Shown piece after piece: positions 1-7,900 of a stretch of 32,313 nt of DNA; within the stretch, counting starts at the first letter, position 1; the number at the start of each line of letters is the position of its first letter. Both the position numbers and the translations under genes were made by a program. Source of the DNA: Candidatus Omnitrophota bacterium (GTDB lineage Bacteria; Omnitrophota; Gorgyraeia; Zapsychrales; Fredricksoniimonadaceae). The notes below the pieces were generated by a model. It was not told the origin of the DNA. It saw nothing but the letters and a program-made list of their open reading frames with translations, and ran no database searches. The stretch spans positions 1 through 32,313 of the forward strand of contig JABDFL010000011.1 in assembly GCA_013286575.1 (NCBI GenBank), in the 5' to 3' direction.

Positions 1-573
1 AGTGAACGCTTTGGCTCACCTAAAGCCCTGGCCAATCTTTGGGGCGCGCCTGTCATTGAGTATGTGCAAAAAACCTTGCTGCAAAGCTCTTGTGACAGGA
101 TCATCGTGGTTTTAGGCGCCCACCAAAGCCAGGTACGGCCATCTATATTTATACACAGTAGAATTACTGTTGTCTATAATAAAGATTATAATTTGGGGCA
201 GACATCTTCTGTGCAGGCGGGATGGCGTGAGGCGGATAATGCGTCTGAAGCTGTGCTTTTTTTGCCTGTGGATTGTCCCTTAGTGCAGGCATCAACCATT
301 GATCGTATCATTGATCATTTTAAAAAATACGGGCCTGATATATTGGTCCCCACCTACAAAGATAAAAAAGGCCACCCGCCGGTTTTTCATCAGCGTTTAA
401 AATCAGAAATACTTGATCTTCCTATGACCCAGGGCCTTAACTCTTTATTTGCCGGTCATCCGCCGCAAACAATAGAAATTGATGATCAAGGGATAATTAA
501 GAGTTTTAACACGCCGGAAGAATTCGAAGAGATAAAAAGATTGCTTCGTCGCCCTACGGGCTCCTCGCAATGA
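1..573 (+). CDS. MobA/MocA-like molybdenum cofactor nucleotidyltransferase, C-terminal part (cut by left edge)
   Basis: The frame is open from base 1, so the GTG at 64 in the ORF track is not the real start and the N-terminal glycine-rich loop lies outside the window. Visible residues read ERFGSPKALANLWGAPVIEYV, the usual follow-on of the NTP-binding loop in MobA-like transferases, then IIVVLGAH, and a VDCPLV segment that fits the metal-binding LPxDxP site of the family. Such enzymes transfer CMP or GMP to molybdopterin in the cytoplasm. The molybdenum hydroxylase operon next door makes a MocA-type cytidylyltransferase role plausible, although that operon is on the other strand. The last eleven residues (RLLRRPTGSSQ) and the stop are encoded by a dispersed palindromic repeat. 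The family call is firm; the exact nucleotide and partner are inferred. Confidence 0.8.
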   Translation, partial: SERFGSPKALANLWGAPVIEYVQKTLLQSSCDRIIVVLGAHQSQVRPSIFIHSRITVVYNKDYNLGQTSSVQAGWREADNASEAVLFLPVDCPLVQASTIDRIIDHFKKYGPDILVPTYKDKKGHPPVFHQRLKSEILDLPMTQGLNSLFAGHPPQTIEIDDQGIIKSFNTPEEFEEIKRLLRRPTGSSQ

Positions 574-614
574 CACAAACCCTACGAGGTCGAAGCAATT
601 GGGCCTTTTGACAC
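538..614 (+). repeat. Dispersed repeat family B, copy 1 (full length)
   Basis: The 77-base element begins AGATTGCTTCG, has an inner palindrome GCCCTACGGGC, then CTCGCAATGACAC, and ends GCCTTTTGACAC. The same framework recurs at 3516-3589 and 19421-19494, with a shorter form at 24093-24145. It supplies the last codons and TGA stop of the nucleotidyltransferase gene and fills most of the gap to the convergent lipoprotein gene. Confidence 0.85.
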
Positions 615-627
615 GCTAAATAAAGAA

Positions 628-1002
628 TTATTGCCACACAATCGCTTTGGCGGTGTAGGTCGTGCGGATATAGGCGTTGCCTAAAAGTTTTTGAGGCGCA
701 TATTTTTTCCACGTATCAGTGGCATCGCTTTGGACATCGGTGACGGCATCTGCGCCCAAATTACCGGCTTCCTGTTTTAATTTAGGCAAAACATCGTCCC
801 ATGACTGGCGGCGTTCCGTGGTGACGGACACTGTCCCGATTTCAGTGTAGGGCTTGTCTGTCGTTTGAACATAAGACACATCATCAATGTTTGTTTTAGG
901 CGCGTAATAATCCTGGGAGGTGTCTTTAGAATTGATTTGGTAGACAGTGCAGCCTGAAGCAAAAATTGTTAAAAATAAGAATGTGAATAGTGTGGGTTTC
1001 AT
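628..1002 (-). CDS. Small exported lipoprotein of unknown function
   Basis: I chose the ATG at 1002, giving 124 aa, because the longer ORF-track start (1044) lies inside a palindromic repeat and only adds repeat-encoded residues (MDPRFRGDD). The chosen start has AGGA a few bases upstream. Residues 1-18 are a lipoprotein signal: MKPTLF, a hydrophobic stretch and lipobox FASGC with Cys18 as the lipidated residue. The mature part contains PYTEIGTVSV and LGADAVTDVQ, which resemble small YbjQ-like or DUF-type lipoproteins with a GADAV turn, but I cannot assign a family with confidence. It is convergent with the nucleotidyltransferase gene and downstream of the molybdenum hydroxylase operon, with no visible functional link. 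Confidence 0.7.
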   Translation of the reverse strand: MKPTLFTFLFLTIFASGCTVYQINSKDTSQDYYAPKTNIDDVSYVQTTDKPYTEIGTVSVTTERRQSWDDVLPKLKQEAGNLGADAVTDVQSDATDTWKKYAPQKLLGNAYIRTTYTAKAIVWQ

Positions 1003-1017
1003 AGGATTCCTAAATAT

Positions 1018-1042
1018 GTCATCCCCGCGAAAGCGGGGATCC
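1018..1042 (-). repeat. Palindromic repeat family A, copy 1 (minus orientation)
   Basis: A 25-base unit, read on the minus strand as GGATCCCCGCTTTCGCGGGG followed by ATGAC, forms a strong hairpin. It lies in the 5' leader of the lipoprotein gene, just upstream of its AGGA ribosome site, and faces copy 2 in inverted orientation about 80 bases away. Confidence 0.85.
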
Positions 1043-1058
1043 ATTTAAATGTTATTAA

Positions 1059-1086
1059 ATTATAATATCAAATTTATTAAAAACAA
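1059..1086 (-). promoter_or_regulatory. Possible sigma70-type promoter for the lipoprotein gene
   Basis: On the minus strand an exact TATAAT (1059-1064) lies in the AT-rich stretch between the two inverted repeat copies, with only a weak TTGTTT-like -35 about 16 bases upstream. Transcription would start near 1052 and run through repeat copy 1 before the start codon. The base composition makes chance TATAAT matches likely, so this is tentative. Confidence 0.3.
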
Positions 1087-1121
1087 ACCAATTAATTAAA
1101 TTTTAAAATTAATTCTATTTT

Positions 1122-1146
1122 GGATTCCCGCTTTCGCGGGAATGAC
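1122..1146 (+). repeat. Palindromic repeat family A, copy 2
   Basis: The unit GGATTCCCGCTTTCGCGGGA followed by ATGAC is inverted relative to copy 1. A partial echo, CGGGAATGAC, follows at 1158-1167. It lies just downstream of the molybdenum-subunit stop codon and could fold as a hairpin at the 3' end of that transcript, but it has no poly-U tail. Confidence 0.85.
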
Positions 1147-1172
1147 AGTAAACATGTCGGGAATGACAAGAC

Positions 1173-3497
1173 TCACGCTTTTTGTTCTTTTAAGGCTTTG
1201 ATGATTTTGTCCGGTGTAATGGGCAGCTCCTTGATGCGCACGCCAATGGCATCTTCCACGGCATTGGCGATCGCCGCTGCTGTCGGCAATAATGCCGCTT
1301 CCCCCATGCCTTTGGCGCCAAATGGCCCTTCCAGCTCATCGGTTTCAACTAATATGCTGTTCATTTTAGGCAGGCCGATGGAACGCGGCACGCGGTAACC
1401 TGCAAAATTAGCATTGAGCACCCGCCCGTTTTTAAACCTTAAATCCTCATAAAATGTATAGCCGATGCCCATGGCCAGTGAACCTTCGATCTGGCCTTCC
1501 ACTGACTGGGGGTTGATGGCTTTGCCGATATCGTGAGCGTCCCATAATTGCAGCACCTTGACGATGCCTGTGTCGGTGTCCACTTCCACTTCTGCAATCT
1601 GGGCCTCAAAACCATAGCTGCCGGAAACATTGCCCTCGCCGGAACGGAAATCAATGGGGGTTGTTTTGGGGTTATAGCTGCCGCGGCCGATGATTTGTTT
1701 GCCGTACTTGAATGAATAACAAAGCTCTAAGGCTTTATCAAAACTCATCAAAACCCGTCCATCTTTCTTGTAAATCACTTTTTCAGCCTTGATGTCCAAA
1801 TCATCAATATTCAAATCATTATCTTTGGCGACAATTTCTAAAACCTGCAGTTTCGCGTCACGGCCGCCTAAAAGCGCCGCGTTACCGGAAATAAAGGTCA
1901 CACGGCTGGCAAATGAGCCGGTGTCAAATGGGGTGATTTCCGTGTCCCCTGATTTACATTTGATACGGCTGAAGCTGACACCCAAGGCATGCGCGGCAAT
2001 CTGGGACAGTGCTGTGTTGGACCCTTGTCCTGTATCGGCCGCACCGGTAAATAAATAAACGGAACCGTCTTCTTCCACCTTCACAATAGCACCGGCGGAC
2101 TCGTGGGATTTATACATTTTGGAACCCATGACATCCGCGGCAATGCCGATGCCTATGCCGCGCTTGATGGCTTTTTGTTTGCCTCTTTTTTCTTTCCAAC
2201 CGGAGGCGATGACCGCCTTCTCAATGCATTCGCGCAATCCATTGGTCGTTAAAATCATTTTATTGACCGTTGTCATATTTGGTCCAGTGATATTTTTAAG
2301 ACGGAATTCCACCGCATCCATGCCTAAATCCTTGGCGATCATGTCCATGTGCGATTCAACGGCAAAACCGCTTTGAACACCGCCGAAACCGCGCATGGCG
2401 CCGCTGATGGGATTGTTCGTGTAGACACGATAGCCGGTCATGCGAAAATGCTGGAGTTTATAAACCATGAAAATACGCATCATGGCCGCTGCCAGGACAG
2501 TGGGCCCATAGCTGCAATAAGCCCCCCCGTCAGCTAAAACTTCACCGGTCATGGCAAGGATGGTGCCGTCTTTTTTGACGCCGGTCTTGATCTTATAAAT
2601 CATGCCGTGCTTGCGGCGGGTGGTGGTGAATTCTTCTTCACGGGTCAAAGAAATTTTAACAGGCAGGCCTCCCGCTTTTTTAGAAAGCAGGCAGGCGGCG
2701 AAATCCATGGGCAGCATTTCCAATTTTCCGCCGAAACCGCCCCCGACAGCCATTTTGATCACACGCACGTCGTTCAAATCCATCTTTAAAGTTTTAGCCA
2801 AAGCTTCCCGGCATTTGAACGGCGCCTGGGATGAAGACCACAGCGTGATCTTATTGGTAAAGGTTTCCCACTGCCCCACACAGACATGCGGTTCCATGGG
2901 CGACGGATGGGCCACAGGGCACCAGAATTTATCTTCGCGCACATGGTCTGCTTCTTTCATAAGGCGCTCAGGATTGCCGAAATTAACAGGTAAAATCAAG
3001 GCGATATTATTGAGGGATTCGTGGATTTGGGGAGCGCCGGGCTTGATGGCTTCTTCGATTTCAAATACCCCGGGAAGGATTTCATATTTGACGTCAATCA
3101 GGCGTAAAGCTTCGTCTGCTGTTTCTTCATCAATGGCGGCAACTGCAGCCACTTCGTCCCCGATATAACGCACCTTGTCCGCCTCCAGGGCCATTTGGTC
3201 AACCGTATGCGGAAAGAAATATTCATTGGAACCGAATTTAATTTGATGGGTGTCTTTGGCCGTCACGATGGCTTTTACGCCAGGCAAGGCCTCAGCCTTG
3301 GATGTGTCGATGCTGATGATGCGCGCGTGGGCATGGGGAGAACGCAGCATTTTTCCAACGAGCATATTGGCCATTTGCACGTCAAAAACATACTTTAGCT
3401 GGCCTGTGACAATCCCCCTGCCTTCGATACGGGGCACACTTTTTCCCACGGGATCAATATACTGGTCTTCAAATTTGGATTTTTTGGTCAGGGCCAT
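1173..3497 (-). CDS. Xanthine dehydrogenase-family molybdenum-binding (large) subunit
   Basis: This 774-aa protein has the usual length and layout of the large subunit of heterotrimeric molybdenum hydroxylases, which hydroxylate purines or other heteroaromatics. It has an N-terminal a/b-hammerhead (VTGQLKYVFDV, LRSPHAHARI), then the cofactor-binding GGGFGGK near residues 251-257, AMRGFGG near 367, and the C-terminal GAKGMGEAA whose Glu (about 733) matches the family's catalytic base. FEAQIAEVEVD and DIGKAINPQSVEGQ are also typical. It is the last gene of the FAD, 2Fe-2S, Mo operon. The ATG has only a weak ribosome site. The substrate cannot be read from the sequence; xanthine, nicotinate or an aromatic acyl-CoA are all possible. 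No export signal is seen, so it is probably cytoplasmic. Confidence 0.92.
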   Translation of the reverse strand: MALTKKSKFEDQYIDPVGKSVPRIEGRGIVTGQLKYVFDVQMANMLVGKMLRSPHAHARIISIDTSKAEALPGVKAIVTAKDTHQIKFGSNEYFFPHTVDQMALEADKVRYIGDEVAAVAAIDEETADEALRLIDVKYEILPGVFEIEEAIKPGAPQIHESLNNIALILPVNFGNPERLMKEADHVREDKFWCPVAHPSPMEPHVCVGQWETFTNKITLWSSSQAPFKCREALAKTLKMDLNDVRVIKMAVGGGFGGKLEMLPMDFAACLLSKKAGGLPVKISLTREEEFTTTRRKHGMIYKIKTGVKKDGTILAMTGEVLADGGAYCSYGPTVLAAAMMRIFMVYKLQHFRMTGYRVYTNNPISGAMRGFGGVQSGFAVESHMDMIAKDLGMDAVEFRLKNITGPNMTTVNKMILTTNGLRECIEKAVIASGWKEKRGKQKAIKRGIGIGIAADVMGSKMYKSHESAGAIVKVEEDGSVYLFTGAADTGQGSNTALSQIAAHALGVSFSRIKCKSGDTEITPFDTGSFASRVTFISGNAALLGGRDAKLQVLEIVAKDNDLNIDDLDIKAEKVIYKKDGRVLMSFDKALELCYSFKYGKQIIGRGSYNPKTTPIDFRSGEGNVSGSYGFEAQIAEVEVDTDTGIVKVLQLWDAHDIGKAINPQSVEGQIEGSLAMGIGYTFYEDLRFKNGRVLNANFAGYRVPRSIGLPKMNSILVETDELEGPFGAKGMGEAALLPTAAAIANAVEDAIGVRIKELPITPDKIIKALKEQKA

Positions 3498-3515
3498 ATT
3501 TAGTTGTTCTTTTAG

Positions 3516-3589
3516 AGATTGCTTCGTCGGCTTCGCCTCCTCGGAATGACACTACCTTACGACTTGGAAGCAATTGAGCCTTTTGACAC
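3516..3589 (+). repeat. Dispersed repeat family B, copy 2 (full length)
   Basis: The element runs from AGATTGCTTCG to GCCTTTTGACAC and includes a variant inner palindrome (GGCTTCGCC). It fills the gap between the 2Fe-2S and Mo subunit genes. Read on the minus strand it encodes the C-terminal residues VSKGSIASKS and the stop of the 2Fe-2S subunit. Confidence 0.85.
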
Positions 3590-4045
3590 TATATTTTTGC
3601 CGGCTTCGTGGATGGCTTCGAAAATCTTTGGATACCCGGCGCATCGGCAGATATTGCCGTCCAGCGCGTACTCAATTTCTTCCTGGGTCGGTTTAGGGTT
3701 CTTTTCCAGTAAAGCAACTGAGGACATGATCATGCCCGGTATGCAAAAACCGCATTGCACTGAACCGTAATCTATGAAAGCCTGCTGCACCGGGTGAAGC
3801 ACATCGCCTTGGGCCAGGCCTTCAATCGTTGTTATCTCCTCACCCTGGATATTGGCGGCCAATGTGATGCACGACAAGACTGCCTTGCCCTTGATCATGA
3901 CGGTACACGTACCGCATTCGGTTTCCTGGCAGGCGGTTTTAGTCCCGGTCAAAGACAAATGGTCCCGTAAAACTTCCAGCAGGGTTTCATTGCCTTTGAG
4001 ATTTAGGGTGTGCTGCTTTTTGTTGATTGTTAGATTTACGTTCAT
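3557..4045 (-). CDS. Xanthine dehydrogenase-family 2Fe-2S (small) subunit
   Basis: The 162-aa protein carries both iron-sulfur clusters of a molybdenum hydroxylase. The plant-ferredoxin-type cluster uses Cys39, Cys44, Cys47 and Cys59 (CQETECGTC and a later Cys). The second cluster uses CGFC at 98-101 and CRC at 133-135, followed by AGY. All eight ligands are present. It passes electrons from the Mo site to FAD. The gene lies between the FAD subunit, starting 16 bases after that gene, and the Mo subunit. The end of the protein (VSKGSIASKS) comes from a family-B repeat and is not part of the conserved fold, which ends near Tyr138 and the following helix. The start ATG gives the normal N-terminus for the family. 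Confidence 0.94.
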   Translation of the reverse strand: MNVNLTINKKQHTLNLKGNETLLEVLRDHLSLTGTKTACQETECGTCTVMIKGKAVLSCITLAANIQGEEITTIEGLAQGDVLHPVQQAFIDYGSVQCGFCIPGMIMSSVALLEKNPKPTQEEIEYALDGNICRCAGYPKIFEAIHEAGKNIVSKGSIASKS

Positions 4046-4061
4046 AAAATTAATATTCTTG

Positions 4062-4925
4062 TTATGGATTCCCGCTTTCGCGGGAATGACATAGTTCCTC
4101 GATAGCGGATTTCAGGCTGATTCTAAACATATGCTGCTTGTAATCAGTGGAACGGGTGTCATAAATGGTTTTCGTCAGGTGTTCCAAAGCTTCCTCGCCC
4201 AAGTTTGCTGAGGATGAGCTGTTATTTAGAAATTCTTCTAAAATAGGGTCCCTTTGGGCAAAAGCCACTCCATTATTGATACCGACCCTCGTATTATACC
4301 ATTTTTTCCCCTTTATTTCAGTTTTTACGCATATCGCCAATAAAGGAATGTCCACATGGATGGTTTTCTTGACACGACGGTACGCGGTCCGTGCTGCTTG
4401 CCCGGTTTTAATCGTCACATGGGTGAATAATTTTTCAGAGCGGGCGGCGTTCTTGAAAAAATCTTCCGGCGCCATAATTTCCTCTTTACCATCAGGCCCC
4501 AAAAAATGCATTTTGGCATCCAAAGCAATCATCACCGCCCCCATTTCCGTCCAGGTGTAGCGGCAGGTCAAATTACCCCCGACGGTGGCCATATTACGGA
4601 TGGGGTTGGTGGAAATATTGCGGCAAACAGCATGCAAGATCTTTAAATGGCCGTCGGGCAAAGGGCTTTCAAAAAGCTCATTGATGCGGGTCATGGCCTT
4701 GATGGTCAAGGTGTCCCCTTGAAAAGAAACACCTTTAAGCCCATCCACATGGGCCAAACTTAAAATATTGCGGGCTGTTTTAGTCCCCTTGGTCTTCAGC
4801 AATTTCATGCTGTTGAGCAAAAAGGTGCCGCCGGCCAGGACCTTGGAATCTTCCAATTCCTTATAAAGCCGGGCGGCTTCAAGGGGGGTTTTGGGCAAAT
4901 GCAGCGTCAATGGGTTCAATAACAT
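4062..4925 (-). CDS. Xanthine dehydrogenase-family FAD-binding (medium) subunit
   Basis: This 287-aa protein matches the flavoprotein subunit of molybdenum hydroxylases. KVLAGGTFLLNSMK (near residue 30) and NMATVGGNL (near 110) are the two FAD pyrophosphate-binding loops, followed by a CO-dehydrogenase-flavoprotein-type C-terminal region. It is the first gene of the operon. The ATG lies about 7 bases after a -10 box and has no Shine-Dalgarno sequence, so the mRNA may be leaderless. The last residues (CHSRESGNP and stop) are encoded by a family-A palindromic repeat, so the native C-terminus was probably replaced or extended. Confidence 0.92.
   Translation of the reverse strand: MLLNPLTLHLPKTPLEAARLYKELEDSKVLAGGTFLLNSMKLLKTKGTKTARNILSLAHVDGLKGVSFQGDTLTIKAMTRINELFESPLPDGHLKILHAVCRNISTNPIRNMATVGGNLTCRYTWTEMGAVMIALDAKMHFLGPDGKEEIMAPEDFFKNAARSEKLFTHVTIKTGQAARTAYRRVKKTIHVDIPLLAICVKTEIKGKKWYNTRVGINNGVAFAQRDPILEEFLNNSSSSANLGEEALEHLTKTIYDTRSTDYKQHMFRISLKSAIEELCHSRESGNP
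4066..4090 (+). repeat. Palindromic repeat family A, copy 3
   Basis: The sequence is identical to copies 2 and 4 over 25 bases. It overlaps the 3' end of the FAD-subunit gene, where it is translated on the minus strand as HSRESGNP followed by a stop. Confidence 0.9.
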
Positions 4926-4931
4926 TCAAGC

Positions 4932-4960
4932 AGTATAGCACTATTTATCTTCTACTTCAA
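4932..4960 (-). promoter_or_regulatory. Sigma70-type promoter of the molybdenum hydroxylase operon
   Basis: On the minus strand TTGAAG (4955-4960) and TATACT (4932-4937) are separated by exactly 17 bases, and TG one base upstream of the -10 gives an extended -10. The expected start of transcription coincides with the ATG at 4925. The promoter sits in the 64-base gap after the giant protein gene, so the operon can be expressed on its own. Confidence 0.6.
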
Positions 4961-4989
4961 ACTCTATGCCGCCAAAACGTTAATGTCCC

Positions 4990-7900
4990 TTAATTCAAAT
5001 AACCCTCCCCTAACATGGCCCGGAGCATGTCAGGGGTGACTGTTACAATTTGGGAAACTTTAGGGACAACGCCATTGATGACAGGTTCTGAGGTAAGATT
5101 TTTATCCATTTCAATCCTATTTTGGAGGTCTCCGGTGATTTTTAATCGCATCAGCCGGCTGTTCATGTTAATGCCTCCCGGATTATGATCATTGCTTAAA
5201 GAACCCATTGCATTATCGCCGGCAAGCCTTAACGGAACAATCGTTTCATCCGTTATTTCCGCTACAGTCTTTTCTCTTCCTGAATCCAATATCATCCTTG
5301 CTTCTTCACTAATTGGATTAAGTCGTGTGGTGTAGACACCCGCGCTTGATATCGTAAATGCAGTATCGAAAAACCTGCCATTCCAGCTGGCTATCCTGGA
5401 CATCTCCACTCCGATTGTTTTAGCAGCGATCATTTCTCCTAAAACACCGACAGTATTGTCCATGAGCCTGATCTCATCTTTGCCGGCACCCTCCTCATGA
5501 GGGACTTTAATTTCAACGTTTAAAATTTGTGCTTTGCCTTTGATCGTCGGGCCAAATACTTCTGTTTTAGGATAAACCGTCTGGTTGACCCCCATGCTTC
5601 CTTCATTTTCTTTGTGCGCCAAAAAGAACCTTAAAATAATATCACCGGCTTTCACGGCAGAGGCATAATTGGCTGTAAAATCAATCTCGGGATCTCCCCC
5701 TAAAGGTTCTGTAGGGCCCATTAAACTAAACTTATTTGTCATGATCCGTGAAAAGAAATTCCGCTGCGTCTTATGGATGATTGCTTTAGCGGCAATAAAC
5801 AGCTGAAAAGTCCCGTATCCGCCATTTTTAGGACGGCCAATCCTTTTGCGATAAAAATTTGCCGCTAAAACAGGGACCAGGACGCTGATCCAAAAAACAT
5901 TGATCGCTACATTAAGAAGAATCCCCCAACCAAGATAATGCCCCAGTAACAAGGCCGGAGACAGTAAAACACCGGCAACAAAAAATCTCATAAACCAGGT
6001 CTTTATAAACGGCTCTAAAGCCACTTTTCCCAAATAAGTGCCCATGGCCTTGATCTTTTTGTCGGCATTTTTATATGCCTTGCCACTAATGTCATAGCCG
6101 GTCAATTCCTGTGCCATTTTAAGCGAGCCGGCTGTAATTTTGGGAGCAATGCGCTCCAGGTCTTGTGTTGGGAATTTTAAACCTATCGAATTTCGGGCAT
6201 CGTTCCTCTTTTCCAGCCGGCGCGCAAGATTAACAGCCAGCTGCTGCAGCTGAAACATCAATAAAACTTCGGATACAACGGGAGTTTCTGCGGGATAGAA
6301 TTCCCCGGTAACAAAGACGCGTTTCGTAAACTTGTCTTTTCCCGGACGCAGCCCCTGTCCGATCATGGTATTGAGGACTGAGTCGATACGGGCACCCATA
6401 CAAAAAATGTTCTTCGGATTGACCAGGGTTTTAATGATCCTCAGGGCAAGCTTGGTTGAAAATGTGGCGCCTGATTTACTGACCATCAAAATAATATCAT
6501 CCGGCTGAATATTAAATGCTGAAGGGGATTTATCAAATTCATTCGCATCAACCGGTTCAAAACTCACCTTAGAAGTATCAATCAAATCGTTCCCAATCTC
6601 TTTGAATTGTTTTGTGAGGGTATGGGAATTGTCAAAACCGATAAGCACAACGCGGGCACGCCCATTCTTTTTTATGTTGTCAGCGATACGTTCACTTAAA
6701 TAGTCTGTTGATTGCATATTAAAAGAACCGGAATCATTCCACTCTGCCCGGGCCTGGGCCAGGACCTTGGATGTATTGCGAAGGTCTTCCTGCACTATCT
6801 GGCGGGGATTATCATATTGAACGCCGGGAGGCGCATAGTAAGGGTTTATTTTTTTTACACCGTCGGCATCCACATATTCCCGGGCGGTGGGATAAAATCT
6901 TTTTTCCAGTTCTTCTTTGGTGCTTTCTTTCCATTCCCCGCTTACCCTGATCCAGGAGCGTACGATGATTTCATTCGACGGTGAAAAAGACAGCCTAACA
7001 ATTTCCCCGTCTTTTAAGTGCATGACTTCTTCAAATTCCTGCTGTCCGTCAGGGCCGATGGATTTAAGCACGCGGGGGTCTGATGCAGCGCCATAATACC
7101 CTTTTTTACGGTTTAGCCCGATAATAACGTCCTGATTGTCCTGGTAAAAAGTAATACTGTCATCCAGCGAAGAATTCATATAAAGGCCGTATGTCCCGTC
7201 AGAGCTTTCAGCAAATTCCTTGGTTGCCGCCGTATTATCGGCTGTAAAGAATTTTTCCACAGCCACATCAATAAACAGCCGGCGCATATGTTCCAAATCC
7301 ATCCCCTGCCTTTTCCATTTTTTTTCCCATTGCCTGAAAATTTTTCCGGCCAGGGTCTGCTGCCCGGCTTCTTGGGCCATTCTTTTATCCAGCATGTCCT
7401 TAAAAATTTCAATCATCCGGAACTGGTATTCTAACCCAAGTTTTCTTGCGGTTTTTTCATCCTTAACGTACAAATCATTTAAAGTCCTTACTAATTCAGG
7501 ATCGGAAGGATTATACCCGCGCCGGGAAATAAACGGCTCTACCTGATCGTACACCTCACTAAAGACACGGCCAATCATCCGGCCCTGTTTTTCAAATAAA
7601 ATATCATTTTTAGCCTCCTGCAGATCATGATGGTTGGCCATCACATGGGCATAGCGTACAGATGCAAACCAGCTGCCCTGGGTCAAATCCAGGTGCTGTT
7701 CCAAAGGAGGAATGGTGCCGTCCCCGGGGGCCATGCCGAATAAAGCATCATTGATTTGATTAAAGATTTTTTCATTATACGCAGGAAACCAGCTTTTAAA
7801 TTCTTCATCGACCCCTTTGAATTCCCGATTGACATACCCCCAGAAATTTATATATCTTTTTTTACGCAAGGCCCGCAAGACAGCCCCATAATTTGGTTTA

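Noticed and set aside
1003-1044. N-terminal extension of the lipoprotein ORF (MDPRFRGDD)
   Set aside because: It is the translation of a palindromic repeat and would spoil the lipoprotein signal that starts at 1002.
1018-1146. Intrinsic terminator pair after the molybdenum hydroxylase operon
   Set aside because: The hairpins are strong but have no T-run on the 3' side in the right orientation, and the same sequences occur as dispersed repeats inside genes.
2602-3168. 188-aa plus-strand ORF over the molybdenum subunit
   Set aside because: It is a shadow of a clearly conserved gene on the other strand, with low-complexity composition and no family features.
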